From Canna indica (Eukaryota; Streptophyta; Magnoliopsida; Zingiberales; Cannaceae): DNA of 64,000 nucleotides. The stretch's first letter is position 1. Each line of letters begins with the position of its first letter. Under the pieces are notes generated by a model that worked only from the letters and a program-made list of their open reading frames with translations, made no database searches and had not been told where the DNA came from. Location: the NCBI GenBank assembly GCA_034359265.1, contig CP136896.1, positions 17,577,501-17,641,500 on the forward strand, in the 5' to 3' direction. Made by a program: the position numbers and the translations under genes. Shown one piece after another: positions 33,074 through 45,239 of the stretch.

Positions 33074-34107
33074 TCGGGGCAGGAGATTGCCAAGAGAGTG
33101 CTGATCGAAGAGGAAGAGAGTAGAGAGGGAGAGAGCTGGGAGAAAGCAAGGAAGGGCGAAAGAGTTCCTAGCATTGAGTTCGGGCAAGGGAACGAGCCGA
33201 AGGGAGATAACATGTGAAGTCATCTCCTCAATCCGACCCCTTCATCTCGACGCAGCAGCGACAACATCATTTCTTGATCAGCGTGAGAGAACATGATCAG
33301 CTCCTCCACGACAATAGATCTCCATCTCAGTAGGGCATGATCGCTTGATCTCCCCCCTCATTTTGAGAAGAAGCCCACAAGGCTTGGTGAAAGCAAGTTC
33401 CATCTTCGTTCCACCACATCTTTCTCATATTGGCTACATGTCACATTGATATCCACGTAAGAAAGATCGTGATCGTGGAAGAAGCACTGACCGACCCCGC
33501 TTCTTAGATAAATAATAGATCTTTGATTTGTGTAGTAGTTATTGCCCAGAGGAAGAGAGAGGGAGATAAAAAGAATAGGCTCATCAGATTCTCGTGAAAA
33601 GCACAAGACAATCTCGTTCAGTCCTCATGAAGAGCACAAAGGACAACCACATCGGGTCCTCATGGAAAGCATAGAGGACAAGTCTCGTCGAATTCTCATG
33701 AAGAGTAAGATGACGAAATAAATCTCGTCGGGTCTTCGTAAAGAGCACATGACACGAAAGAGACAAATGAAATGAAATAGACGAAAAAGATGTACGTGAG
33801 GGAAATAGACACATGTTGCGAAGTCAAACGGATGATGGTGATCAAAAGCTTGAGATGGTGAAGCTGGTGTTGAAGGGGAGTGTTAAAGATAATGCAACAC
33901 CACTTCAGAGATATGGGCAAGACTTGGTTGAGGTTGATCAAGACTTGTAGTTATTTTTCTAATTATCTCTATTTATCATATAGCTTAGTGGTTAATTATC
34001 AGTTAATTATTGAGTCTTTTGGAATTATCAAAATGTCTTGTAAAGTCTATATAAGGCTATTTTATTTTATTAATCAATGTATTTCTCGTTTCAAATTCAA
34101 CAAAAGA

Positions 34108-35280
34108 TTCTTTAAGGGAACCATTTCCATAAGAATTTATCATAGCCCGTAAGGTGTACTAAACTCACGAGGATGTAGTTGGTTAAAGGTATCCAAGGTT
34201 GTCTAGGACTTTCGCTTCCGCGATGATGATAGATAGGTTACAGAGCAAGATATGAATACGAGGGTATTTCTCTGCGAGCTTATGTTCATTGAACCAGGGG
34301 TCTTGCCCGTCTGATTTTGACAATATTAAAATTCAATTTATAAAATTTAAATTCAAGCGTACATAAAATTAAAAATCACAATTGACACCAAAGTCATCTG
34401 ATCACCAAGATTACCGAATTTGATCGGATTTCACCGGTTCTTGAGAAAATCCAATTTTATTGTAAAATCGATCTATTTCTACGGTCAACTCTAGAAGTAT
34501 CCGGTTTGATTTTTAAAAGATTGGAAAGCACAAGTCTCGAGAAAATTTGCTAAATAAATTGGTAGAAGAGAAGTCAATCTATCAAGTTTCAAGGATAATC
34601 TTGCAGACTTTGCCACTTTATACATTATCTTGTATATGGAAAGGGCTGATGATGCTCTGCTGACTACCACATCAGTGGCGACAGCTATCAAAATCACTCA
34701 GACAATAATTATTCAAAGATCGAAGCAGTACAAGTACATGCATGATTGTATATCAATATTAAAACTTTAGTTCGCTATTTTCTGATTTGTCAAAGGGGGC
34801 TCCTCCTCCATTATTTTATTAATCGCGGATGCAATGTGTAAATTAGTCACAACTCACAAGGTCAGAATCCATTAAAACAAACAGGTGGAAGATTTTATGA
34901 TCTGTAGTACACATTATTTAATGCGGAGTATCTTTTGTATATATAAAACATTCAATGCTGCACCCTTTTGAAAAGTCAGATCAATTACTTGATCCTTTTC
35001 CTCCTTTAGCTTCAAATTATTAAGACTAAGCATGGGTCGTGACATAATTAAACATCATACATTCGGGTCGCTCTTTAATGGCTTGTTATTACTTTTGCCT
35101 CTGATGAGCTGAATTATCTTTGCTTGAGGTTGAATTGAAACTAGTGTGTCCCCACCTTAGGTAGGACAGCCATATTACTGTAACATGCCTCTCACTGTCT
35201 GTCCTCGTTGGAAGAGTTGCAATCACTTGAGATCATGCAGGGGACCTTCTTCGGAAGCAACAGTAGGTAAAAAGAGGCAA
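34108..35280. other. 3' flank of the P450 gene; no other gene
   Basis: AT-rich sequence with no coding segment recognised. A block at 34468-34607 repeats sequence found inside LTR 2 of the array (32830-32972). The P450 transcript 3' end is expected below 35280, but I see no decisive polyadenylation site. Confidence 0.5.
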
Positions 35281-37718
35281 TCAAACTGCTTGCTCCTCCG
35301 CTCGTGACTTTAGGGAGAATCTGAGGGGCAAGCCGTTCAAGGGCAGCACGAAAGGGCCAAATTGAATTCCACTTTCGGATCCCATCATAGACCACCTGAT
35401 AGAGAAAGGAGAAGAGGATGCATCTATTAGTACGTCAGCATGGAGTGGTCAACGGGGGCACTTGAGATTTAATTCCTCTCGTGGGGATATGGGCTATGTA
35501 TCTGCTTGCTTGTTGTATTAGCAAAACAACCGGTGGTTTGATGGTTTTGGTTAGGTTACCTGTATTTGGTCGTAAGGTGATGGAGGAGGACCAGCATCTC
35601 CAGCTTTGCTAGCTCATTTCCAGGGCACGAGTGGGTCCCGTTTCCGAACGGCATGAAGGTGTTGGGCTTTGGAGCAACCTGCAGCAATCAGTAGAAAAGA
35701 AAGGATTTACTTTTTCTGTGGGAGGAAAAGTAGGAGCAATTTGATTGAGACAGTTGGGAGGTTGGCCTCTCCTCTTCTCATAATCTCACCTCAAATCTGG
35801 AGGGGTCGAATTTGTCTGGGTCAGTGAAGATTTCCTGGCTGTGGTGAATGTTTCTGAAGAGTGGCAACACCTTCCACCCCTTGGGAATCAGATACCCTGC
35901 GCAACAAAGTACAGGACACCGGTCAGCGGTCAGAACGAAATGAGACCATCTTGAACATCCCCCTGCACGAAGGATGCCATAGTAATAATATCTTTTCCTT
36001 GACAACTTGCCTTCATACTCCACATCTTCCACTGCTTCTCTGAAGGTGAAAGATAAGATGGAAGCCACCCTCATGGTCTCTTGAATCACCCTCGAGGTCA
36101 GCGGCATCCTCTTGGTGTCAATCCACGTCAGGGACCTATCCTCGTCGCCGCTTTCTTCTTTACTCTTCCTGATTTCCTCTTGCTCTTCCTGTAATTAAAG
36201 CATTATTTATCTCTATTCAAAAGGATATATTAATTATAAGAAAGAGGGAGAAGAATTGTATATATACTTACGGTTACTGCTTGTAAGATGCTCGGATTAT
36301 CTCCGAGGTACTTGACGATCCAGGTGAGCACGCTGGCGGTGGTGTCCCGGGCTGCGAAGATTACCCCGATGACGTTGTCTGCGATCTGGTCATCAGAGAG
36401 GTCTTCTTTGGCCTCCATGAAAGAACCGAGCAGGTCATTGGCTTCTGTCTTCCTTTGCATCCTCCGCGAGGAGACAATCTGCGCCACAATCTGAGCCAGC
36501 TGTTGCCTGGCCTTCATTGCCTTGTAGAAGAGGGTCCCAGGTAAGTTGATTGGCATGGAGTTGTACCCCTTCTCCAGAGTGTAGTAGCACTGCTTCAGAT
36601 CCTCCAAGTAGGAAATCTCATCCTTCCCGAAGATGGACACAATTGCCACATTGAAAGCGTACTGCTCAAAAGCAGGGGAAGCCATTAAACACAGACATAT
36701 GACAGAAACGGTACCAAGAAAAACATTGCTAAAGATGTTCAAAATTGTTCTGTAATTATCATCCATAGTTAGGCTAATACTTCCACTTATTGACCTTAAG
36801 TATGATTAAACGACAGCATGACACGAAGACAAAAGACTGACTATTACCAGCAAATAATTAGAGAAAAAAGAAGCAGAACTTGGACAGAGTCTCTTCTTGA
36901 CGAAAGAAAAGTAGAAAATTGATAATACAAGGTGCTGAAAGGTTAGGAGCTGACAAATAAATTAATTTCTAAAAGAGTTTGACTTGGCAAATTAAATTTA
37001 GAAATTTATTCTAGAGCGAGCAACTAGGAGACCAGGGATTGCCAGGGCAGGATGGCCTTTCTTACCGTCTTCAACTCCTGGAAGGTGTTGACCAAGCGGC
37101 CATCCCATGACTGCAGGGCGCGGAGAGCGACGTTCTCGATGCCGGCGACAGAGCCACGGATGGCCTCCGGCAAGAACGCCCGGAGGACTAGGCGGCGGAG
37201 GCGGGTGTGGTACTCGCCCTGCTGGAAGAAGATCGCCTGGGGGCCGATCATCCTTTCCTTGCTCTTTGGGAACGTCGGCTTGAACAGGTTCGCCCGCGTC
37301 AACACGAACCTCGCTGCCTCCGGGCTCGATACCATCACGCAAGGGCACCCCAGTATGTGGCTCTTAAAGATAGGCCCGTATCTGAAATCGTAAGCAACAT
37401 AACAAATATGAGAACAAGAGTCCACTGCACTCACTAACTACAATGATCAGCACTATTCTCTGACCTGTTCTGCTTGAGAGCGAAGAAAGTGTTGGGGTTG
37501 TTCGAGTACAGCTGGAAAGTCTCGCCTACATATGGCCAGCCCATGGAGCCCGGCGGCAGAGGAAGCTTTCGGGATTTGCGGCGGCCGGCGAGGAAGAGGA
37601 AGAGAAAGAGGCTCAAGATGAGGATCAGCATGGGCAGAAGAAGTGTGGACATGGAGGCGGTGGTGAGGATGGCTGCCGGCAAGAGCGCATTTATAATGGG
37701 AGAGGTCGTGGAATTCAT
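35281..37718 (-). CDS. CYP707A: Abscisic acid 8'-hydroxylase (CYP707A-type cytochrome P450)
   Basis: Seven exons on the minus strand: 37718-37465, 37381-37066, 36661-36272, 36188-36011, 35896-35790, 35678-35560 and 35395-35281, together 493 codons including the stop (492 residues, normal for the family). The start is [20 protein letters not shown], followed by a hydrophobic membrane anchor and the proline-rich hinge [21 protein letters not shown]450 landmarks are all present: I-helix [10 protein letters not shown]-helix [12 protein letters not shown], and the heme-binding loop [20 protein letters not shown] with its cysteine. The exon phases agree throughout. Intron 4 has a GC donor (GAAG|GCAAGT, acceptor GCGCAG). 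Family members hydroxylate abscisic acid at C-8', which leads to phaseic acid and so ends ABA signalling; they sit on the ER membrane. The C-terminus reads [20 protein letters not shown]. No lesion is visible. Assignment to CYP707A rests on overall sequence resemblance. Confidence 0.93.
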
Positions 37719-37860
37719 TCTGTAAGCCAGCTGGTGAGACGAAAGGGTAGAGGTGCTCTGCTCCGAGGAAGAGCAAGAGGACAGGGGGAGGTATCTCGTC
37801 GTGAGTGTGGGTTTGCTGTGTGTCTATGTGCTGGCGCAGAGGGAAAGGGGACAGAGAGCG

Positions 37861-37870
37861 AGTATTTATA
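37861..37870 (-). promoter_or_regulatory. TATA box of the CYP707A gene
   Basis: CCTATAAATAC on the minus strand, about 145 bp upstream of the ATG, within a pyrimidine-rich leader (CTCTCTGTCCCC downstream). Position and sequence fit a plant core promoter. No transcription start is visible from sequence alone. Confidence 0.65.
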
Positions 37871-37919
37871 GGCGAGCAAATATAATGTACCCACGAGAAT
37901 TGGTTACAGCTCATTTGAC

Positions 37920-38751
37920 ATTATACTAGCAACGCCCGCTAGATGCATGCTATGGTGGAAAAACAGGGAAGATGATGAAAAGGAGAGGAAAACGATGGGA
38001 GAAAAAGATGAGATGAATCAGGAAATAAAGAAATAGAAATCAACATATGCGGGCTGTGGGGACAGAACTAGAATGAGAGGGTCACCCCCTTCCTATGCCT
38101 CATCATCTGACTGAGACTGACCCCTTCACAAATTTCAAGGTCTTATTTTTTTGTCACACCCTCTTTTCGGTCCTCCCTTACGGACTGCCGCCATCCCCAC
38201 CTTCATTCTCGCCATGGACGATACGGAGGTCTGGGGCAGCGTCGAACAAGAAGGTGCCAGCTCCTGCTTAGGCAGTGGGACGAGCATCCACATCGTGGAC
38301 TTGGATGGCATCTTCACCAGGGGAGGATCTACACTGGAGCCAAGAGGCCACTGAATCCTTTCAATTATTTATGTTAACATGACAGATTAGGGGTATTATT
38401 GATAATTTGTAGATCACTGTTCATGTATCCAACTCTTGGTTCACGCACGACGCTGCTATGGCGCCTGCCTCAACCTCGATGCATCGACGACTCGGCACCA
38501 TTACCGTCTAACCGCAGGTCCACTGCGTCCGCACGCCTTTGCAGCGGTTTCTCGCCGGCGGGCAGCGGACGCATCGACTTGAGACCTCGCAGACGCTGAG
38601 ACGCAGGTCGCAGCTCACCTAGCTCCCTGTCGCGCGACACGCGCCACAGGACGCAGTGCTGCACCAGCACCTTCGTCTCCATCGCAGGTCCTTTGCATCC
38701 ACACGCCTGCCTTCTCACTTTTCAGGGTTACGTACATCGCAGCACCGGCGC
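37920..38751. other. Upstream flank of the P450 gene; no recognised gene
   Basis: Holds candidate upstream regulatory sequence, including an ATGCATGC (RY-like) motif near 37941. Between 38150 and 38740 it is GC-richer with short open frames in several readings. None resembles a family I recognise. Confidence 0.4.
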
Positions 38752-39273
38752 TAGGGAATAAAAAAAATCCGTTTAGGCGGATATTTATGGGTATTTACTC
38801 ATTTATAACATATACGAGGGGTAGTTTTCTACTCACAGATATTTCGCGGATAATTTTTCATACCCGTTTATTAAACGGGGAGAGTAAGGGTATCATAGTA
38901 TCCGTACCCGCGGGTATCCATTACCCGTGAGAATTAATAAATTATTATTTTACCCTCAATACATATACTAAAAAATTCTAAGTTCCTAACTTAATTCAAT
39001 AGTCAATACCCATTATCCACTACCTACCCATTGAAGTGTGTTTAATTATTTATATTTGAAGTTGTTATCAAAATATTGTGTGTTTATTTGAAGAGAGTTT
39101 ATATTTGAAATTTTTATCAGAATGTCAAAGTTTATATTTTTTAAACTGTCATGAGTATCCGTCAATATCCGTGGATATCCGTCCCCCACGAATAATTAAA
39201 TGAGTACCTATTTTAAATATCCGCAAGGAATAAATGGGTAGCGGATACCCATCCCGCCCCGTTGACATCCCTA
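38752..39273 (+). mobile_element. Degenerate hAT-like MITE
   Basis: Starts TAGGGAATAAAA and ends CGTTGACATCCCTA, the TAGGGATGTCAACG terminus common in plant hAT-type MITEs. The interior is full of GGGTATCC/GGATACCC words pairing with each other. Flanking octamers (ACCGGCGC and ATCGGTAC) match at only 5 of 8 positions. Confidence 0.5.
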
Positions 39274-40107
39274 ATCGGTACAGCGACACTGTCTTATGTA
39301 TGTGTTGAGACTAACTTAAAAGCATGATTCTCTAAACTCTTTGTTAATTATCATGTCGCCATTCTACTTTTAACTTATATAAATGTTCAATTTGAATATT
39401 TCATTTTCATATTGCAAGATTACTTAGTCCAAATACTTCTTCTACTCCATATTATTTATCGAGTTGACGAAATATTTACTCGTTATAGAAAAATATAAAT
39501 TGATATAAATTTTTAGAACTGTGAGAGTTTGGTTGGTATATTACCTAGTGATTTAGAATTTGATTTCTAGTATTATCCTATGATGATTTTTTATTTTTGT
39601 TAAAAAATAATAAGAAGAAGAAAATGATAGGAAGAAAGAAATAAGCGCCCACGACTCTGCACGTTGAATTAAATAATGCCTTAAATTGTACGACCAGCTA
39701 CTATTGAATATTACGTGGAAGCTTTTGTGGATGACTAGAAAAATCTAAGTCGTCCAATAAGTTTGGGTATTATTGTTATTTTTATTATTTTATTTGAATT
39801 AAATCCAAATGGCACTCGTTCAAAGAAAATTATATGTATACAGTATGTAATAAAATACCGATCCATAGAAATTAATTGGCACCAACAGAAGGTACCAGTA
39901 CGTAATAAAATTAAATTTAATTAAATATTTAGATACCATGGTCATTTACTAGTGTAAATTGGTAAAATTAGAAAATAATAATAATAATAATAATAATAAT
40001 AACGCATACGAGCGTCGGTGTCCGTATGTAATATTAACTTGAAAAATTAAAATAACAATACCTATATGTCAAATACAATTAGTGCATAAAGTTTCGCTAT
40101 TTGAATA
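39274..40107. other. Gene-free AT-rich interval with (AAT)n microsatellite
   Basis: No coding segment found. An (AAT)n run of about ten units is at 39975-40003. Confidence 0.5.
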
Positions 40108-40110
40108 ATT

Positions 40111-41782
40111 ACTTTCACCAATGGTGCTCATCGACGGCCACCGAAGCCGTCGGAAACATTCACGGATCTCTGACGGCCACACAAGCCGTTGCAGATGTAA
40201 CAACATCAAAAACGGCTCACATACAACCGCCTCAGCTCGTCGTTTATAAGTTGATAGCGCGCACGGGGCGCGAAATGAAATAAGTAATTAGCCATGGCTT
40301 AAAGAGAGCCCAACGGGCTGTCGATGATATGATAAATCAATAGTGACGACTATTAGCGACCGTCACTTATGAATCGATGGTGCACACGCAGTGCGAATAT
40401 AAAAAACTAATCACCGACGGCTTAGAGAGGACCACATCGTGCGTCGATGATTTAATAATTAAAAATTCACGATTTATCGATGGTTGATGGGCCATCGGTG
40501 AAAAATCTTTTTATTTGCATTCGCGCCCGATCCTTTCTCTTCCTTCCTTCTTCTTCTCTTCGTTGCTACTGCCGATGTCGCCCGATGCTCCGTCTGTTAA
40601 TCCGTCAATTCTCTGCCTCTAGGTAAGCTTTGCCCCAAATCCCCTCCCCCAGCCCTCCAAGCTTCGCCCCCATCCAGTGTCGGCAATCGTCCGATCACCG
40701 ACACTAGAACAACGGCGCCATAAGTGGACGACAACGTTGGATTTGGGGCCGAAACCTTCGACCCCAACTGATGAAAACAATAGCTGACTGTTGGTGGCTA
40801 TTGTTGATTAGGGTATTAATTTAATTGTTAATTAATGTTATATAATTACTATTAATATTTAACGTTGATTAGGGTTTAATTATTTTTGGGTTATTTACCG
40901 TTAATTTTAATTAGTTTAATGTAATTAATTTAATATTAATTAATTAGTATTAATGTAATTAGGTGTTAATTAATTTTAGTGTTAATTAATTAGTCTAATA
41001 CTCAAGAGCATGATAGCAAGTTAGTCGAATACTCGAGAGTATGACACCGAGTTAATTCAGAACATCGGCCGAAACCTAAGGATGCGCATTGAAATCATCC
41101 ACCGTGGATTTGCACTGACATCCACAAATTTAGAAAATAATCATGACGAGTCGATATGTTTCACTTACACATCAACGAGTCGGATATGATTTTGCAAAAC
41201 CTTAGATCCGTTCGGAGGTTGTATTTTCGTGTAAACGAATTAGATGATTTTTTATACGACATACAACCCTTGAATTGTCCCTAACTGGACAATTCGGAAA
41301 CATAGTTATTTGTATTGCACTTAGTTATTTCTTTTAACCATTAACTCATTCATAAATTTTGGCTGCTATATCTCTTTTGTTCTCCGATACGTGCCCAGAT
41401 GATATACGTATTCGGAGAACTGTATGGATATGCCATCGAAATTTAGAATGAAGTTAACGGCTAAAAGAAATACTTAATACAATATGAATACTATGAATTT
41501 ATAATTAATGGAATAAGACTGTTATTGATGTATTAATACAGGTATTCTTGCCGTTGCTGATAATTAAATATCAGCAATAGCCGAGAGTACCGTCGCTGAT
41601 GTATTAATATCAGTGACAAGTCTAGTGGTTGTTGCTGATATATACTTATGACAGTCGACGCGCGTCGTCACAAGTTATCTGAGAGGCTCACATAAGCGAC
41701 GACCATTTGCAACGTTGCGCATCGTCCATGATAATCGTCACTAACAGTATTAACCGCCGGTGAAGCTTATATTTCTAGTAGT
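40111..41782 (+). mobile_element. CACTA-4: diverged non-coding CACTA derivative
   Basis: Relatedness to CACTA-1 is shown by scattered subterminal words (ACGGCC, GCCGTTGC, CCGTTGCTGATAATT), a GCGCCCGATCC leader near 40527 and the long hairpin at about 41300-41490. The right end is TTTCTAGTAGT, the CACTA terminus lacking its last G. The left end begins ACTTTCACC without the first C. ATT flanks both sides (40108-40110 and 41783-41785). No coding sequence remains. Confidence 0.6.
41300..41490 (+). repeat. Hairpin homologous to that of CACTA-1
   Basis: Arms include TTCTCCGATACGTG and ACGTATTCGGAGAA around CCCAGATGATAT, with outer arms built from TTTAACCATTAACT-like sequence and its complement. 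Confidence 0.75.
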
Positions 41783-41785
41783 ATT

Positions 41786-43069
41786 TTATGATTTATTGTA
41801 CTATATATATAGTAGCAGAAGTAACAATTTACGACTAGACTTAATTGCAAGGACTGACCTTATTGGGATAAACAGTTTAAATATTGACCATCCATACAAC
41901 ATTAATAAAAAATGACCAAAATTTGTACGAATAGACAAAAATGTCGTTCATTATTGATCTCTTCTCCTTTCGTCCCCTACTCATCCTTCTGCCTCATTTG
42001 TTCTCCCTCTCTTCATTGGATCCACCACCGACAGTCGCCCCCCGCCACTCCTCTCACCGTCGGCTTGGTCTGAGCCCACTGCTGGTCGATTAGGGGCCGG
42101 GATGGCCGCTCCACAATGTTGGCCAATGCGGCCGACGTGGCTGCAGTAACGCTGCGACCAACAATAGTAGGTCGCCAGTCACGACCGACGCACAACACTG
42201 CCCCGCAAATTCATCGATTCATATTTGACATTTTGCAATCATATTTGGCATCCGGCAATCATATTTGATATATATGGTGACCCATATTTGGTATTCCGAG
42301 ATCATATTTGGCATATGAGGAACGAATTTCCCTAACTCGATCAATTGGAATTCCCAAAAGTGTGACTCGAAATTTTCGGATAGGGTCAGCTTCCGTCCCA
42401 CCCTACAATTTTTAGTCTTATCCATTTGTGTACGTTTGAAAATACGAGATTCCCTTAATATAAATTGATTTTGGATTTTTAGAAAATTTTCATGTCGGCT
42501 TCATCAATTATAAGATTTTTGGATTCAAAATTGCACGACAGATGATTTTGACGGTCATCCATCGCCCATCAGAAATGCATACATCTTTTGACTTTTTATT
42601 TTGAAAAAAAAGAACTCTTAAATCAACGACCTATCATTTCAATGGATAACTTGAAGGTCCACGTGACTTCCTAATAATCCTAAAAATGAATTGTCAAAGT
42701 CAGCTTTGTTCGATTTGTTCCATCCAGAATGATTTTTTATTGTCGATCTCTGAATTAAAGTCCAATATAAAAAACTTCATCAACATAAACTGAATGTATT
42801 AAAATAATATTCGCTAAATCAGTTCAACTAGCCCAACTAATTAACTATTAAATACAAACCCAATAAACTAGTGATTATTCGATACAATTAATTAAGTTTA
42901 GAAATACGTACAAGTCTTCGTTAGAGTTGTGTATTAGGATACACTTAATGATGGCATCATCGTCTGAATCAAATGAAGTTAGCATATTTATCAAATCTTA
43001 TTAGTCAACCCAATAATTATGAATTTTTGATGTAAAATTAAATAAGAATGCATGTTATTATATAGGAGG
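41786..43069. other. Gene-free interval
   Basis: No gene seen. 42215-42312 has five loosely spaced copies of ATCATATTTGG(C/T). A GC-rich patch at 42000-42200 has only short open frames. Confidence 0.45.
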
Positions 43070-44835
43070 AAAATTAATGAAAATGATTCGAATTTTGACG
43101 TTTTTAATAAATATGATATATTTTTTTATTTGAAATAAATACGTATTTCAACTTTTAAAATTATAATAATTATAAACTCTCGTTATATTTCTATTTATTT
43201 ACCGTGCTGACGTGACATACGTCAGCACAAAAAAATTATTTTTAAATTTAGAATGTTATGTCATCATTAATTTTATGTGTCAATTTTTTTTTAAATTAAA
43301 AAAAAATAACAAAAATGATCTGAACTTTGACGTTTTTAACAAATATGACACATTCTTTTATTTGAAACAAATATGTATTCCAACTTTTAAAATTATAATA
43401 ATTATAGACTACCATTAGATCTCTATTTATTTATATGTTATGTACTGACGTGGAACGCCACAGCAGCACATAAAAAATATTTTTTAAATTCAAGATGTTG
43501 CGTCATCATAATCTTACGTGGTAGAATTTAAAAAAAAATAAAAAACTAAAACTAATATGTGTCACCAGCACAACTTAAAAACATCAAACCTAATATTCGA
43601 CCAAATTAAAAAACTAAAACTTGCTGCCCACTCGACTCGACACTCTCAACAAATTCCTTAACGAAGGTGTTCCTATCGCCGGCGCCTCACGTCGTCTACC
43701 ATTGTCACTAGCACCTCACCTCGACTACTCTCGCCTCACGTCGCCTATTATCGTCGGTACCTCACCCTGAAGATTTTTTTTTCTTATTTCTTGTTTGGTC
43801 TCGCCGGCGCCTCACCCTAAAGGTAATATTTCGCCTAACCTTTTTTGCAGGCCCAAGATACCTATTTTTTTGTCACCGAAGCTTGTTGGCTGAATCCTAA
43901 ACCTAGATATTAATCTAACTGCATACCATTGTTTGTAGATCAAGTCGACAGCGGATAACTATTTTACCTATACAACGAGATACATCATCAGCTTCCTCTC
44001 CGGTATATTTTATCTTGAATGTATTTTTATATCAGTTTTTTTATATTAGTTTGTTTAATTAAATATCAGTATCAGTATACTGATATGTATACTGATATTA
44101 GCGACGACAATAAGTATATGTGGCGACAATAAGTGACGTGAGGTGAGACCAGTCGAGGTGATGCGCTGGCGACAATAGCAGGCGACGTGAGGCACCGATG
44201 ACCGGAACACCTTCGTCGAAGGATTAGTTGAGGGATTTGTCGAGGGTGTTGAGTCGAGTGGGCGGTAGGTTTTAGTTTTTAAATTTGGTCGAATATTAGG
44301 TTTGAAGTTTTTAAGTTGTGGTGGTGGCGTGGATTAGTTTTAATTTTTAAAAAAATTCTGCCACATAGGATTAATGATGACGTGACATTCTGAATTTTAA
44401 AAAATAATTTTTATGTGCTGTCGTGGCATTCTACGTCAGCACATAACGAGTAAATAAATAGAGATTTAACGAGAGTCTATAATTGTTATAATTTCAAAAG
44501 TTTGAATATATATTTATTTTAAATAAAAGAATATGCCATATTTGTTAAAAACGTCAAAGTTCGGGCTATTTTTATTAAATTTTTCTAATTTTTTTAAAAA
44601 ATCTGTCACGTAGAATTAATGATGACATGACATCCCAGATTTTAAAAATAATTTTCTTGTGCTGACGTGACATTCCACGTCAGCACATAACGGGTAAATA
44701 AACAGAAGTATAACGTGAGTCTATAATTATTATAATTTTAAAAGTTGAAATATGTATTTATTTCAAATAAAATATTGATTCATATTTGTTAAAAACGTCA
44801 AAGTTCGAACTATTTTTATTAATTTTTCCTTGTAT
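43070..44835. mobile_element. 1.77-kb foldback element with very long inverted arms
   Basis: The two halves are inverted copies for roughly 700 bp: AGGAAAATTAATGAAAAT at the left pairs with ATTTTTATTAATTTTTCCTT at the right. Each arm contains two tandem, diverged copies of a segment of about 240 bp (left 43080-43310 and 43311-43545) with repeated words GACGTTTTTAA(C/T)AAATATG and TGCTGACGTG. Inner arms hold CGACTCGACACTCTCAACAA and its complement. The loop (about 43780-44100) is unique and non-coding. Long arms suggest a Mutator-like or foldback transposon; no clear target duplication was found. Confidence 0.7.
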
Positions 44836-45239
44836 ACGAGTCGATTGATTGGGAGGAAAGAGGGACATGACTGCATCATTTGCCTAATGAAATTGGATTG
44901 TGTTTCGTTGCGTCCTTCGTAACCATAATTATTAATAAAGAGGATTTTTTTTTTTCTATTGGACAGATTAGATTACAAATCTATAAAGTCCATAAATTTA
45001 GTTATTGCAAATGGGATGATTACTTGAGTGGTCGGCAGATAATTAAAGGACTAATTAGTCCGTTTTAAATACATCAATATCTCGATTTGTATATAGCTAG
45101 TTGCAATCAAGTATTGCCTATGCATTAGGCAACTAATTAATTAATTAATTATCTTTTTTCCTTGTTGATGAGACTGATCGCATTGGATTATAGAGGATGG
45201 TGATTCGAGCGTATCTGAAACATACTTATCACATCCTAA
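44836..45239. other. Gene-free interval
   Basis: AT-rich sequence with no recognised feature. A 63-codon open frame at 44880-45068 has no family resemblance. Confidence 0.4.

Larger units (their letters stand above)
30262..34102 (+). mobile_element. Small non-autonomous LTR retrotransposon in a tandem LTR-int-LTR-int-LTR array
   Basis: Three LTRs (30262-30441, 32699-33059, 33881-34102) start TGTTGAAG/TGTTAAAG and end TTCAACA. Each of the first two is followed by the primer-binding-type sequence TTGGTATCNGAGC, complementary to the 3' end of plant initiator-methionine tRNA. A purine tract (GAATGGGAG, GAAGGGGAG) precedes LTR 2 and LTR 3. The internal regions are about 839 bp (excluding LTR-A3) and 821 bp, are related to each other, and code for nothing recognisable. 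Flanks AAAAA (30257-30261) and AAAGA (34103-34107) are a near-perfect 5-bp duplication. Size and lack of genes fit a TRIM-like element. Confidence 0.8.

Noticed and set aside
32179..33606. Two similar minus-strand frames (MCFSRESNETILF and MCFSRESDEPILF)
   Set aside because: They are homologous only because they lie in the two related internal regions of the LTR array; no domain and no conservation beyond the DNA repeat.
35192..35395. Open frame [19 protein letters not shown] at the P450 3' end
   Set aside because: Wrong frame of exon 7; the spliced phase gives [15 protein letters not shown], which matches the P450 C-terminus.
38151..38354. Open frame MSHPLFGPPLRTAAIPTFIL upstream of the P450 gene
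   Set aside because: No family resemblance, and open frames occur on both strands in the same GC-rich patch.
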